64,000 nt of DNA from Neckera pumila (taxonomy: Eukaryota > Streptophyta > Bryopsida > Hypnales > Neckeraceae): NCBI GenBank assembly GCA_963969595.1, contig OZ018412.1:15688501-15752500 (forward strand), in the 5' to 3' direction. The position numbers and the translations under genes are program-made. Below the pieces are notes generated by a model. The model was given only the letters and a program-made list of their open reading frames with translations, searched no databases and was not told the origin of the DNA. Shown one piece after another: positions 25,905-37,076 of this stretch. How positions within the stretch are numbered: position 1 is the stretch's first letter; every line of letters begins with the position of its first letter.

Positions 25905-27255
25905 GCTAAGCTTATGCATGGGTTGGATTATATTTCTTAATCACTTGCTAGCTTGTGAGGAGGACTTTTTGGTGCCAATAGGAGTCTCTAGCCTCGCAAT
26001 CAATGATTGAGGAAAACAAATTGTATTCTAATTCAATCATGACATTCTACAAACCCTTTTCCATTTGAAAAATTTGAAAAAATAAGAGATTAACCTTGTA
26101 TTTAAAATGTGCTCTAGCTATGCATGTGCAAGGGTCAAGTGTTTTTTTGGATCACTTGCTAGGATGTGAGGGGGACCCCTTATCGCCGAAGGGAGCCCCC
26201 AACCCCCCAGCTAGTGATCAAGATTCAAGACATGATACATTTGTACTCTAGCTCAATTAGGATGATGTGTAGGATTTGTGCTTTTGTAAAGGCCAGGTTT
26301 TAAGATTCATGATCACTTGCTACGGTGTGTGGGGTTCCTTGGCGCCGAGGAGAGCTATATTGTCCTCAAAAAATAAAAATAAAAGCTTTTGTTTATTTTT
26401 TGTTTATTTTTCCTCCGAGACGAAGGGCTCCCCTTGGCGCCGAGGGGAACCTCTCACATCCTAATAAGCAGTCAAGAAAAAACAAAATTTGTATTCTAGA
26501 GTACAAATTTATTATGTCTTGATCATTGGCTGGGAAATTGGGATTCCCTTTGGTGCCGAGAGGTCTCCCTCATACCCTAGCAAGTGATCCAGAAAAACAC
26601 TTGACCCTTGTACAAGCACAATTTGAGCACATTTAGATGTAAGGCTAAGTTTATTCTAGAACTTCTTAAAAAGAAAAAACTATTTTCAAATTTTGTTTTT
26701 TCTTGACCACTTACTAGGGTGTGGTGGGTTCCCCTCGGAGCCGAGGGGAGGCCCCACGTCACAAAAATAAAATAAAATAAAATTCCTCCGCTACGCGGGG
26801 CCTCCCCTTGGCGCCGAGGGAAATACGTCACACCCTAGTAAGTGATCAAGAACCCTAAAACTTGACCTTCACAAAAGCACAAATCCTACACATCATCTTA
26901 ATTGAGCTAGAGTACAAAGTTATTATGTCTTGAATCTTGTTCACTACGTGGAAGGTTGGAGGGCTCCCTTTGGCGCCAAGGGATCCTTCTCACACCCTAG
27001 CAAGTGATCCAAGAAAAACACTCAACCCTTGCACAAGCATAGCTAGAGCACATTTTAAATACAAGGTTAATTTCTCATTTTTTCAAATTTTCAAAAATGG
27101 AATAGGGTTTGTAGATTGTCATGATTGAATTAGAAAACAATTTGTTTTCCACAATCATTGGTTGTAGGGCTAGAGACTCCTATTGGCGCCGAGAAGTCCC
27201 CCTTACAAGCTAGCAAGTGATCAAGAAATATAACCCAACCCATGCATAAGCATAG
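25905..27255. repeat. Long inverted repeat made of GGCGCC palindrome modules
   Basis: Arms of about 580 nt (25905-26490 and 26675-27255) pair along their whole length; for example CTTAATCACTTGCTAGC (25937) with GCTAGCAAGTGATCAAG, ending 27226. About 186 nt lie between the arms. Each arm contains several modules of about 70 nt that are palindromes themselves, with GATCACTTGCTAG at the edge and a core like CCCCTTGGCGCCGAGGGG. Confidence 0.85.
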
Positions 27256-27949
27256 CTAGCTCAAAACCATTCTACAAATGTCAAGTGTCTTTTCTTGATC
27301 ACTTACTAGGATTGAAGGGGACCTTGCGATGCCAATGGAAGCACCTAGCTCTGTAGTCACTAGGCAAAGATCATGGAAAAAAAATTGTACTCTAACTTAG
27401 CCATTATGATTGTAGGAATGGAGCTTGTACAAAGGTGGTGTGTTTATCTTTGAGTAATTGCTAGGATGTGAGGGATACCTCTTGACGGTAAAAGGAGATT
27501 CCTAGGGGTTCCTTTGGGCACCAAAGGGAGACCTTTAGACACAATTTTTTTTTTAATTTTAATTTTAATTTTTTTAATATTCTTCTTCTCCTTGTCCAGA
27601 AGTACTCCTCACACCTTAGCAAATGATCAAGAGAAAATAAAATCTATATGCAATCTATTTCATCTAGATGTTGAGGATCTCTTCATGTATACAAGATTCT
27701 TAAATCAAAAATTGGTCTTAAGCTTGTGTTCAATTTGCTTTTGCTTTTGCAAAGGTTGGTTTTATCTTTAAATCACATATTGGATTGTTTAGAGGAATTC
27801 TTGGCGCCAATGGGAGTCCTCAGCTCAGCAACCAATGACAAAGAAAAAATAAATTTTTATTCTAGCTTAAATAAAATGATATGTAGGATTTGCACATCTG
27901 TAAGGATTGATTTTTTTTTCTTGATCACTTGCTATTTGATCACTGTCAT
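27256..27949. repeat. Further, more decayed GGCGCC palindrome modules
   Basis: Modules continue outside the main inverted repeat: CTTGATCACTTACTAGG near 27293, GATACCTCTTGACGG near 27474, TCTTGGCGCCAATGGGAG near 27800, and TTGATCACTTGCTA near 27919. Spacing is irregular. Confidence 0.55.
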
Positions 27950-28403
27950 GTTTCAATTCCATAATTAAATTCTTGACAATTTAGTATTTTGAGTCATTTT
28001 CTACTACTTCTACTTACTATTTTTTTCCTATATGTTGTACAATTCCAAATGATCTGAAAATTTTCAAGCATGTAGACATCTTGCCCTGAAAAATGACTCC
28101 AAAGAAGCACAACCATTTTGGAAATTTTTCATAATGATCTCACCTTGTGAAGTGCAGCTGCTTGTTTTTTCGCAAGGCCAAAAAAAAGATTTCTGTCACT
28201 TCAAACGCTAATATCTTGCAATCTACACGGTGGAAATTTCTGAAATTTTTTTCACATTTTTTCAAACCAGACTACTACAAGATCATATGATTACATGTGT
28301 CCAAAAGTGATATTTTTCAAAAAAATTGGTACTTGTACTAGCTAGAAATGGCAGTTTTGGAGCATTTTTGGTGAGAACATAGTCAAGGAACTTTAGGGGT
28401 TAA
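27950..28403 (-). mobile_element. Truncated T-family (TTAA) element, T2 type, reversed
   Basis: It ends ACTTTAGGGGTTAA (to 28403), preceded by TTTTGGTGAGAACATAGTCA. This is the reverse complement of the left half of 37077-38009. The other end is lost where the palindrome array begins. Confidence 0.8.
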
Positions 28404-29280
28404 TGCAAGCGATCACCTGATGCTTTTGCAAGCCTGCCGTGTGCTTCAACAAGAATGCAAAGAGGAATTATATACCCCGCTGATTTCCAATTTACCAGCT
28501 GAATATCTAAACCAAAGATTGAAGCAAGTTAGCAAGCTAGCAAAAAATAGACCGAATTGAGCAACATCTTTTCACAAATCTAAAATGACCTCATGTAGGT
28601 TACTCAGAGCGAATTACAGAATTCAAAGCTCTAAAATTATATCTTCACTGCAAACAAGTCAACCTGCGCAGAGATCACGTCATAGCAAGTCTCAGACTAC
28701 AGTAACCTCTGAACCCCAAGACTATGAAACTCACGCAGAAATCATCCCCGCAACGAGTTTGTGGGATTCGGATGGCTGAAATCCAGAGTTGATATCCTGA
28801 CCTGGCCATTTCTATATGAAGACCACCGCAAGATTGAGACCCGAGAGAAAAAATTTAGGACAGCTGAATGAGGCAACTCTGCAACTTCGAAACAACATTC
28901 AGTCGCGATTCTACCATTCTCTCATGCAGGGGCTCTTGACAGCAAAATTTGAGAGGAAAACTGCCTTATTGGTAGGTGGACTGCCATCTCGTTGCGTGCT
29001 ATGAACATTGATTTGTTGTGACTTCTTACTTCTTAGCCATAGGAATGTCTACTTCTGAAGCTTTTGAGGGATTCGCCGATTGGGTTGTTGTGGAACTCCG
29101 ATTCAAGTCGCGAACTTTGCTGCCTGTAAGACTCCGTTCTGATCTTGTGATGATTTGGAATTCATGTCTTCACTTGTGATGGGGAATGATCGCTATTGAT
29201 CAGCTTTTCGTACCTGCCTAATTAGATGAACACGCCTGACTCCTTGTGGGATCCCTCAGTGAACTGAAGCAACAGCAACC
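28404..29280 (+). other. 5' flank of the ECI-like gene
   Basis: This is less AT-rich than most of the window and lies between the end of a truncated T element (28403) and the ATG at 29281. It must hold the promoter and 5' UTR. A leader intron is possible, but I see no TATA box or splice pair I would defend. Short frames inside it carry no recognisable domain. Confidence 0.4.
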
Positions 29281-29961
29281 ATGTGCAGCTTGGAAAGGAT
29301 TGGCGATGTGTATGTCCTGCTCTTCAAGGGCGTCGTGGATGAGCATCGGCTCCACCCCGCCTTCTGCAATGAAATCATGGACTGCCTGGCCATTGTCAAC
29401 AGCTCCGACGCGAAGGCTCTAGTGACGACCAACGAGGGCAAGTTCTTCTCTAACGGGTTGGACCTTCCATGGGTGGAGCAAGATCCCACCACGCGCACGC
29501 AACCTCAGTCTGAAGCTTTCAACAAGCTCCTGGAGTGTTTCCTGAGAGTGAATGTTCCCACCATAGCTGCCATCTGTGGTCACGCCGCTGGTGGGGGGTT
29601 CATCCTTGCCTTAGCTCACGATCACCGGCACATGCACCTCCACCGGGGACTACTGTACATGAGCGAGATGGACGCCCGCTATCTGATTCCGCCCTGTAAT
29701 ATGACCATCATTCGGGACAAATTGCAACCGCGTGCGTTCAAGGAGGTCATCTTGCGAGCCACCAAGCTCACTCCAGCAGCAGCCCGGGAGCTCGGGGTCC
29801 TCGATGCCGCTCACCCAACTGCTGCAGCAACGTTTGATGCAGCTTTGGCGGATGCCACCCAGCTTGCGAGGAAAAATTGGGACAAAGACCTTTACTTGAG
29901 TATGAGACTGAACATGTATCCAGACCTTTTCGTGACAGGAGCTCTATCATCAAAGCTGTGA
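29281..29961 (+). CDS. Enoyl-CoA hydratase/isomerase family protein, plant ECI-like, peroxisomal
   Basis: A single uninterrupted frame of 226 residues starting in good context (AACCATGTG) and ending TGA. It opens MCSLER, as plant delta3,delta2-enoyl-CoA isomerases do. The crotonase fold shows as KFFSNGLDL (54-62) and PTIAAICGHAAGGG (93-106), the two stretches that form the oxyanion hole. YMSEMD (126-131) carries Glu129, the likely catalytic acid/base as in plant ECIs. The last residues SSKL are a type 1 peroxisome targeting signal. The expected role is moving the double bond of unsaturated enoyl-CoAs during peroxisomal beta-oxidation. Length is close to the plant family (about 240). GC is clearly above its surroundings. 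No intron is seen in the coding part. Hydratase activity cannot be excluded. Confidence 0.93.
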   Translation: MCSLERIGDVYVLLFKGVVDEHRLHPAFCNEIMDCLAIVNSSDAKALVTTNEGKFFSNGLDLPWVEQDPTTRTQPQSEAFNKLLECFLRVNVPTIAAICGHAAGGGFILALAHDHRHMHLHRGLLYMSEMDARYLIPPCNMTIIRDKLQPRAFKEVILRATKLTPAAARELGVLDAAHPTAAATFDAALADATQLARKNWDKDLYLSMRLNMYPDLFVTGALSSKL

Positions 29962-30298
29962 AAACAAACCTAAGCAAGCCCTAAGTCCGTGACCAACAGG
30001 GTTGAGACGTTGACTGTGGTTGGGAGGTTTTGCGCTACTCAGGGTAGGTGTGCAGTTCTGCGAGGTATGCTAGTGTTATAGCATATGTTTTTGCGGGTTT
30101 TACTGCATGTAGCTTCAACCAGGCAAGATTAGAATTTTCTACAGCTCCCAAGAACATGTAGCCCGCGTCCTTGGTTTGGACCTCAGCAAATTATTTAGCG
30201 GTTTTTCACGCTTCACAACTCCCGATCGAATGTACTGAGGCCTCCTTCAACTCATGGCCACCATCTCTTGAATGTGTTTGTCTTGTGTTTCAGTAACG
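29962..30298 (+). other. 3' flank of the ECI-like gene
   Basis: Mixed-composition sequence after the stop codon, expected to hold the 3' UTR. No AATAAA is seen. Short of 30293 it contains nothing else recognisable. Confidence 0.3.
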
Positions 30299-30858
30299 AT
30301 CTCTTGAATGAGTTTTCCACAAAACGGGTTCAATTCTACAGCGAGCCTGGCACGCTCTACGTCAACCAGACCTCGATCTCATGTGCCGCCGACCGCGAAG
30401 AGAGTTTCAACAACACGGTGTTCCCGTTCAACTTCATCAACAACAACCGCACCACGGTGGCGAATGCGTCCCAGATCGGTAGCGCCAGGCTCAACGGCGG
30501 CCGGCCAGCCTCTGAGCATGCATGAACGATCGAGAACTTTAAGGTGTGGATGAACATCGCCGCCTTCGAGCCCGACGTCTATGGTCGAATCGAGACCGAT
30601 CTGCCGCCCGGGACTCAATTCACGGTGTTCAATATCAACAACTTGCACAGCAAGTATGGATTTCGGGTTGCCCTGCTTGATCGTGGGATGCGTTTCGGTG
30701 CTGCAGGGATTGATCTTCGCGTTCGTGCATTGGAAGAGTTGAATCCGCTCCCTCTAGGTACTAGATCGTATCCGCTATCGTGGGTCAGACAAGCGAGTGC
30801 CGACACGGCCGCCACCTCCACTTCTCATGCACCAAGCGACGCAATGGATTTTGCTTAA
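30299..30858 (+). pseudogene. Unrecognised GC-rich reading frame broken by one in-frame TGA
   Basis: One frame runs from a possible splice acceptor (TTGTGTTTCAG, ending about 30293) to TAA at 30856-30858. It contains a single TGA at 30523-30525, which divides it into an upstream part of about 75 codons and a downstream part of about 110 codons in the same frame. The downstream part opens TIENFKVWMNIAAFEPD and includes FNINNLHSKYGFRVALLDRG. There are several N-x-S/T sites (NQTS, NNTV, NNRT, NAS). GC is well above the flanks, like the gene 300 bp upstream. I do not recognise the family. It could be a pseudogene, a retrocopy fragment, or two exons whose splicing I have not resolved. Read-through or Sec decoding is not supported by anything seen. 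Confidence 0.4.
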
Positions 30859-30952
30859 TTAACTTAAGTTAATTGTGATCTCTGTGATGGCATGAACACA
30901 GGCAGGGCTCAATCTTACAACGATCTTCTCCAGCACTGACAACAGCCACCGT

Positions 30953-31546
30953 TAAGGTAACTACACCTAAAATCACACAAAGCAATTCAGCATGGTCCCC
31001 ATTATTATATTGAAAAACTTTTTGTGGGGTCTTGTTGCATTACATGAGATTCGGGGGTCTTAGAAGGCTGTGAGTTCCCCTGCTGTCTGCTGCGTTCCCG
31101 CAGTCTGGGAACGCGCAGCAGCAGCTGGCTGACGTGGTCGAGCGACTGCCACGTCACTTTTTGAAAAAAAAAAAAAAAAAAAAAAAAATGTTTCAAATGA
31201 TATTTTGGTATAAAATTTATTTTTATTTTTATTTTTTTTTTGAAAAAAAAAATTTCTGACACACCCGTACCGGCGTTCACTGGATCTGGGTAGATCAGAG
31301 AACAGGCCTGAAACGGCCCTCCGCGACCCCCAAATATCATCTAATGCGTAGTCAAAATGGGATTCTAGATTCTCTTTGAATGCATTTTTTGAACACCGTG
31401 TGAATGAATTATGAATTTTCAAAGTGTTGAACATAGGATTTAGAGCAACCAATCATGGACTCTTGTGGATAGTGCAAGTACATTTTATGCAAGAATCTAG
31501 ATGTTGCTCTTTTAGAAAGCGAACAAAATTAGGTGTAGTTACCTTA
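30953..31546. mobile_element. Family D element, interrupted by a B element
   Basis: Ends TAAGGTAACTACACCTAAAA and, inverted, TAAGGTAACTACACCTAATT. Minus the B insert (31038-31346) it is about 285 bp, matching the reverse complement of 59630-60142 minus its own insert. No ORF. Confidence 0.85.
31038..31346. mobile_element. Family B element inserted in a D element
   Basis: 309 bp, ends CATTACATGAGATTCGGGGG and the inverse of CATTAGATGATATTTGGGGG, close to 5172-5482 in length and sequence. The D copy at 59630-60142 shows the uninterrupted site near TTTTGACTACCAATGGG. Confidence 0.88.
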
Positions 31547-32805
31547 GTTAGTTAAAGCAAAATTAATCTCCCTGATATGGATGAAATTCTTGCAGGTAAT
31601 ACTTCGTGTCAGTGGATTTTTTTTGTTTTCGGACCAATGGTTGTGTGGCCTTTCTTTCAAGAAGGTTCTGAGTTTCCTAGCTCCTTCATCTTGGAGGCTT
31701 GATTGAAGGAGGCCAATTTTGAATATGCAATTTTAAGTATGTATTTTTTGTATGCAATTTTTGTATGTGATGGCTTTGCACGATGGATGAAATAAGGTTT
31801 TTGAAACATTGTGGCAACACTGTGCAGAGCCATAATTACAATCTAGCATTTTTTTAACACATTTACCCTCTTTTTTTCTATAGGTTTGAAGTTGCACATT
31901 TTTTGAGTTAATTGGCATGAAATTGCTTTACAAAAACACACTTCTATGTGTAGGTTTGGTATTTGGTTGTTAAACTTAAAACTTCCAATTTTGTTGTCCT
32001 TTTTTATAGTTAGATTGGTTAATCATCACAAGAAGTATTAAAGGCAGTGAAAAGATAGGTTAATTTTCATAAGCATTAAGGATGTGTAAAACCAAGTTGG
32101 GTAGTTGTCTTGTAGGAACTGAAAAGCCAATTCGAAGGTAGTTGCCATCAACTACAATGGGCTATTAATGGAATTTAAAACTCACCCACTATCATGAAGG
32201 AGTGTACAAGTTCAACCCAAATTGATTGTTTTGAGAATAATTTTCTATTTATAATAGAGAAGTGATTGACAAATGATTGTAATGTATGCTATATGATTCT
32301 TGTGATGAATTGTGTTAAGTTGATTAGTAATGAAATTGTTAGTGCTTATTTGGAAGTGTGTTGTATTTGTTAAGTTGTAAGATTTAACTGAGTGTGTGAT
32401 TTCTAGTTGACTGTTGACATCTCATTTGAAGTTGTGACTATATGTATTATGAGATTTGAATGTTGTGTAGCCAAGGTTGGAAAGTGCTTGGTATCTACGT
32501 GTGGGTGTGTTTATTACCGAGTTGGAACTACAAATAGTGGAAAGTTTGTTGAGTCATGACTTTTAATTTGGTGATAAGTTTGTATATTTCCTAGTTGTTG
32601 ATGGATGTTTGAAATGAGAATTAAGCATATATCTTAATGGTGTATTATAAAGTATGTGAAAGTATGTGCTGTAAGTTCTAATTGAATTATTTTATGTCTT
32701 GATTATGATTGAGTTCTCTTGGCTAATTGGACATTAAAAGTGTCTGTGATTAAGAAGATAAATTAATTAGGGAGTAGTTGTTTGTCCTCGTTGTTAGGAG
32801 TGAAA
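31547..32805. other. AT-rich intergenic sequence
   Basis: GT-rich filler upstream of the retrotransposon; no gene or repeat seen. Confidence 0.5.
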
Positions 32806-32811
32806 CTTTAG

Positions 32812-34985
32812 ATGATGTCATCCAAACATGATTCAAACACCATAACTATACTTGCCATACCAGACATGAATTGGTACCAAAACTTCTCCCCACATATTGG
32901 ACCATTCGAAGCACACATGTCATTGTCCAATTTGCCACAAACATTGTTACATACAAAAAAACCAACAATCCCTCTTGAGCTAAATAGCAACCATATACTG
33001 AACCCCTTGCAATACATAATCTTTGTACACACCACCAAAATCACAATATCGTCCATCCAACCAAATAAACTCTCTCACCACAATCCTCCAAAATATGCAA
33101 ATAACACAATAATACATACAAATTGCTGCTCCAATACCCAATAATGTAGCAGTGAATAAAAACTCAAATTGGAAAAAACTCACATACACAATCAATTCCA
33201 ATTTAGTTACTCCCCAATTACCTACTTGTGCAGATACCTTCCAAATAAATTTCCCACCACAATATAGCTACTACATTTATGGACCATTTGTACCACCTAA
33301 ACAACATGAAGATGGCCATTGGATACGTGAAAAAGTGGAATATGGCATATATAATCCTTTCAAAGAAGAAAATTAAAATTTCTAAACGACTACCAAGTCT
33401 ACAAACCAATTTTAGAGCAGAGCAAATGGCTATATATAAAACATTACGCATAATTACTATCAAATATTTACATGAACCAGCATACATATTCACCAACTGT
33501 CTAAACTGTCTATATGTACTCAACACATAGCTAAAACATCCTACGCTACATCATAACCATGCAGATAAAATCATATTAGAATCTATAGTAGAAATGCTAC
33601 AAAGAAGCACACAACCTAAAACAATCTACAAAATTAAAGCCTACATTAATATTATAGGAAATGAAGAAGCAGACAAACTTGCAAATAATGGTACCACAAA
33701 AAAATAGAAGTTTGCCTCAAAACCATATGAATTTGCACACACTACACTATTTTACTACCAAAAAGATAAATGGCCAGGCCCAACTCAACGTCCTCATAAA
33801 GGCCTTGTTAGGTGCCTTCAAACAGACATCACCAAGTATGATTGTGATAAAAATTTGGATATATTGGTACAACCACTACAAGAGAAAAGAGTGTTTTAAG
33901 TGAGTTTTTAAGCATAGTCCTCGATATCAGATTATAAGTCATGACCTTAAAAGAGATTTTTCGTAAAATTTTACTAAAAATACTAAAAATGTATTTCTAG
34001 TAATTTTTTATTGAAAATCTCCTTAAAGGCCATTACTCATAATTTGATGTTCAGGACTATACTTAAAAACACACTTAAAACATCCCTTTCTCTTGTAGTG
34101 AACAATTCTTGAACATTATAAAATGGAGACTTGATCCCGATATAGATAACAAGCTCTTTAATGGATTTTGGTCCAAATTTCCAAACCGAAATAACCAACT
34201 CACAAAAATCAAGCTTACTAAAATTCCATATTGACCAATACATGGGAAATGCTAAAAACCAACTATTTTTTGGCTTAGCAAGATTTCCATCCATCACATG
34301 CCTCTATATGAGGAATTCCCAGGACTTAGATACATGGCTCTATGTACTACTCAAATGCAATCAATACCATATTTATGCCCTTAGAACCAAGAGATAAAAC
34401 AAAGCAATATGAAAATTGAGCTAATAGCTAATACTATCCACTCAAAAATCTAGAAACTACACTGTCATGAATGCAAGAACATTCAAAAACAGCCCACAAG
34501 AAAATAAAGTCCCCCCATGGCTTCTACCTTGCTCTTGCATAAAACAAAGATGTCACTGCAATGCTAGATTTAAACCAGATAACCTCTATATTAATGGACT
34601 CCTGTACCAAAACAACTCACCAACTAACCCAAACAATAATTTCACAATACAATTCATCAAATTCACATATTCTAATGATAGATTCTCGCAAATAACAACA
34701 GATAACAAAATCCAAAAACACCAATCACTAATAAATAGTATCATTGCCCAAGGATGGAAAATAGACCCATTAATTGTCATTATAGCAGGAGCTAGAAGAA
34801 CAACACATGCTCCATCAATGAAACTCCTTGAAACCAAACTCAAATTACCTGAAATTGCTCTGAAACACACTTTTAAAGCAATCAACACCATTGCCATATA
34901 ATATGCTGGTTCAATTATATTACATAAAAGAAAAATAGAAACAACCAATCACTTCCAATAGAATAAGAAATTTATAAAAATAAAA
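32812..34985 (+). mobile_element. Decayed retrotransposon 3' ORF with RNase H domain
   Basis: Shifting plus-strand frames give one protein trace. 32812-33140 includes TITILAIPDMNWYQNFSPH. The RNase H domain spans about 33260-33710: YYIYGPFVPPK sits where YxDGS is expected, then FRAEQMAIYKTL, then IFTNCLNCLYVLN, where the second Asp is Asn, and finally IIGNEEADKLA, with the last Asp kept. TAG stops fall at 33528-33530 and again after NNGTTKK. The C-terminal part (to 34901) reads IQFIKFTYSNDRF and later GWKIDPLIVIIAGARR. An A-rich tail follows near 34985. A CACTA-type MITE interrupts it. With two catalytic aspartates lost, plus stops and frameshifts, it is dead. The order is typical of non-LTR elements, but no reverse transcriptase remains to prove the class. 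Confidence 0.7.
33874..34100. mobile_element. CACTA-type MITE inside the retrotransposon ORF
   Basis: 227 bp with terminal inverted repeats CACTACAAGAGAAA / TTTCTCTTGTAGTG and a largely palindromic body. It is flanked by a 3-bp direct repeat, AAC (33871-33873 and 34101-34103). CACTA ends and 3-bp target duplications define the CACTA superfamily. Removing the element and one AAC gives a continuous frame across the join (VQQFLNIIKWRLDPD), which supports a precise insertion. Confidence 0.85.
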
Positions 34986-35034
34986 AAAATAAAAACCAAA
35001 AAGGCAAAGTGCTAGTAATGAAGATCACTATTTA

Positions 35035-35275
35035 TTTGTATTACAAACGGGTGCAAGCACTTGTCTCAGATAAGGGGATGGGGCCGGTTGGTTGGAACAA
35101 CTTTTTTGCCTAATGATCAATCATTAGCAGCACCAAGCCATGTCTATCATGCCACTATTCAAATGGGCCTGATGGGAATCGAACCTGGACTACATAGTCA
35201 AGATACTGAGTTCTTTTCCGACCAACCTCTGAGCTCATGACTTGGTGACCCTTCACCACTACACTTTACATTTAT
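35035..35275 (-). mobile_element. tRNA-derived SINE, minus strand
   Basis: On the minus strand GAGCTCAGAGGTTGG (35237-35223) reads as an A box, and AGGTTCGATTCCC (35186-35174) is a near-perfect B box. A tRNA-like head is followed by an unrelated body reaching about 35035. It lies directly beyond the tail of the retrotransposon. No clear target duplication was found, so the ends are approximate. Confidence 0.6.
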
Positions 35276-37076
35276 AATCCATATTCACCCAACAACTTTA
35301 ATTTTGGTTACTTTTATCTGATGACTGGTACAAAAGTGTCTATTCTTGAAAGGGGAGGGTAGTTTTGCATCAATGGTTTTTGATCCGGTGGACATTGGCT
35401 CATTGTCATTACAAATAGACACTTTATTCATGCCGGCCTTCTTTGAAGACCGGAGTTTCTATCTATCTAAAACTTTAGAAATTTGTTGAGTATGCAATTT
35501 GGAATTATTATTATATCTTTTGTAGTGTGGAACCTAATAAGAGTATAGTTTATAAAATTGTGACTCTATCACATAGGATGTTGAGAGTATGTGCTTTAGT
35601 TTTAATTCAAATTTGTTTTCAGTGTAGGATCTAATTTCTAGCATATTGCAAATTGGTTGTGAATTCAAGCTGGAGTTGTAGTATAGGTAAAATAAGCATG
35701 TAAAAGAATTGAAAATTATCGAGTACATAATTTCAAAAATGAAGGAAATAAAATCTGATCCAATAAGAATTTGAATAGGAGGACTATGAATGTCATAGAA
35801 GATTATTGTTTGCGCAAATCCCAAGTTAGAGAATAGAACAAAAAATAGGAACAAAGATCAAGTTAGAATAAAGTTGGAGTAAAGGGAAAAAAGTGAAGGA
35901 TAAACATTTGAAAATAGAAGATTCAATTTGAGCAAAGCTAATTAGTAGAAAAGATTAGTTTGAGCATTCCTAACCCTTGTGGCCTATAAGAGTGGAGCAC
36001 CAAATTGTATAAATAGACCAAATAGTGAGGAATAGCCTCCGGGAGGAGACCATAAAAATGTTTGTTACAAAGTTGGAGTGGGACTATATTTGAATGTGCA
36101 CGTGAATACCACTTAAATGATAAATTTTTGTGTTTATCTTTCTTGTATTTGAATGCAATCTTGTTTTTTTCCTTTGTAATATTAAATGATTCCATATCTC
36201 ATCATAGATGATCGTGTATGCTAGTAGATTGTATTCCTTATTTTGTTCCATCCGTGCTTGCAAGTTGTCTATTTTAGCTTGCAGATTTTGTTATCTTTAT
36301 ATTTGTTGGTTTTGCTTTCAATGGTATCCAAGTGCTCTTGGTTGTTGTGTATTGAATGGTACTTTGACTGGTGTGCAATTGATGTTGCTTATTATGTTTG
36401 ATGGTAGTTTAAATGGCATGGAATGCTTGTTGCTCACATAATTGATTTTGCAATGTCATAGTATTTTGTCCAATATTCTATAGTTGTACAATTCATTAAA
36501 AAAATAATGCTTTAAAAATGAGTCTTTCTAACCATTTACAAATAAATATAGGGTGCTGAAAAACATGTCAGAGTAGCTTTTTATTTACAAATAGGGAGGA
36601 AAAAAATACTTGTAGGTAGATAAATACTCCTCCATTAAATATCCTATCATCGCATGTGGTTACCAAACATAAGGGGGGTGAATTCCTTGTGATGATTATG
36701 AATTTAGATGGATGAATGAGGTTTCATCCATAATTGGCATAAATTTGGATGTAAACACCTTCTTCATCATTTTAGCTAAAATCTCAAATTATACTACATC
36801 AACAATTGAAATAAAATTCTTAGATTAATCCCACATTTGTAATTAGTGAGCATCTCTTTCTTGCTACAACTAGTAATAAATGTAAAAACTTCCCAAATGT
36901 TTAGTAGTTAATTTTGTATTTCTCTAGTTGTCTCAAAGAGTTCATGTCTCTACTTTCAAATATGAATTCTAGTTTTTCCAAATTTGATCATCTGTAATAA
37001 ATAATACTCCACACGTTTCAATATTTTCCCCAGGTTGAAATAGGACCAACAAAGGAATCAATTGACTCAATTCTCC
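35276..37076. other. AT-rich intergenic sequence
   Basis: Short frames only, none recognisable; no repeat ends found. Confidence 0.5.

Noticed and set aside
25905..27949. Palindrome modules as a CRISPR-like array
   Set aside because: Modules are palindromic, uneven in spacing and mirrored about a centre, the spacers are themselves repeated, and the genome is eukaryotic.
30308..30821. Other frames overlapping the broken GC-rich frame
   Set aside because: Arg/Ser-rich texts typical of wrong frames in GC-rich coding sequence.
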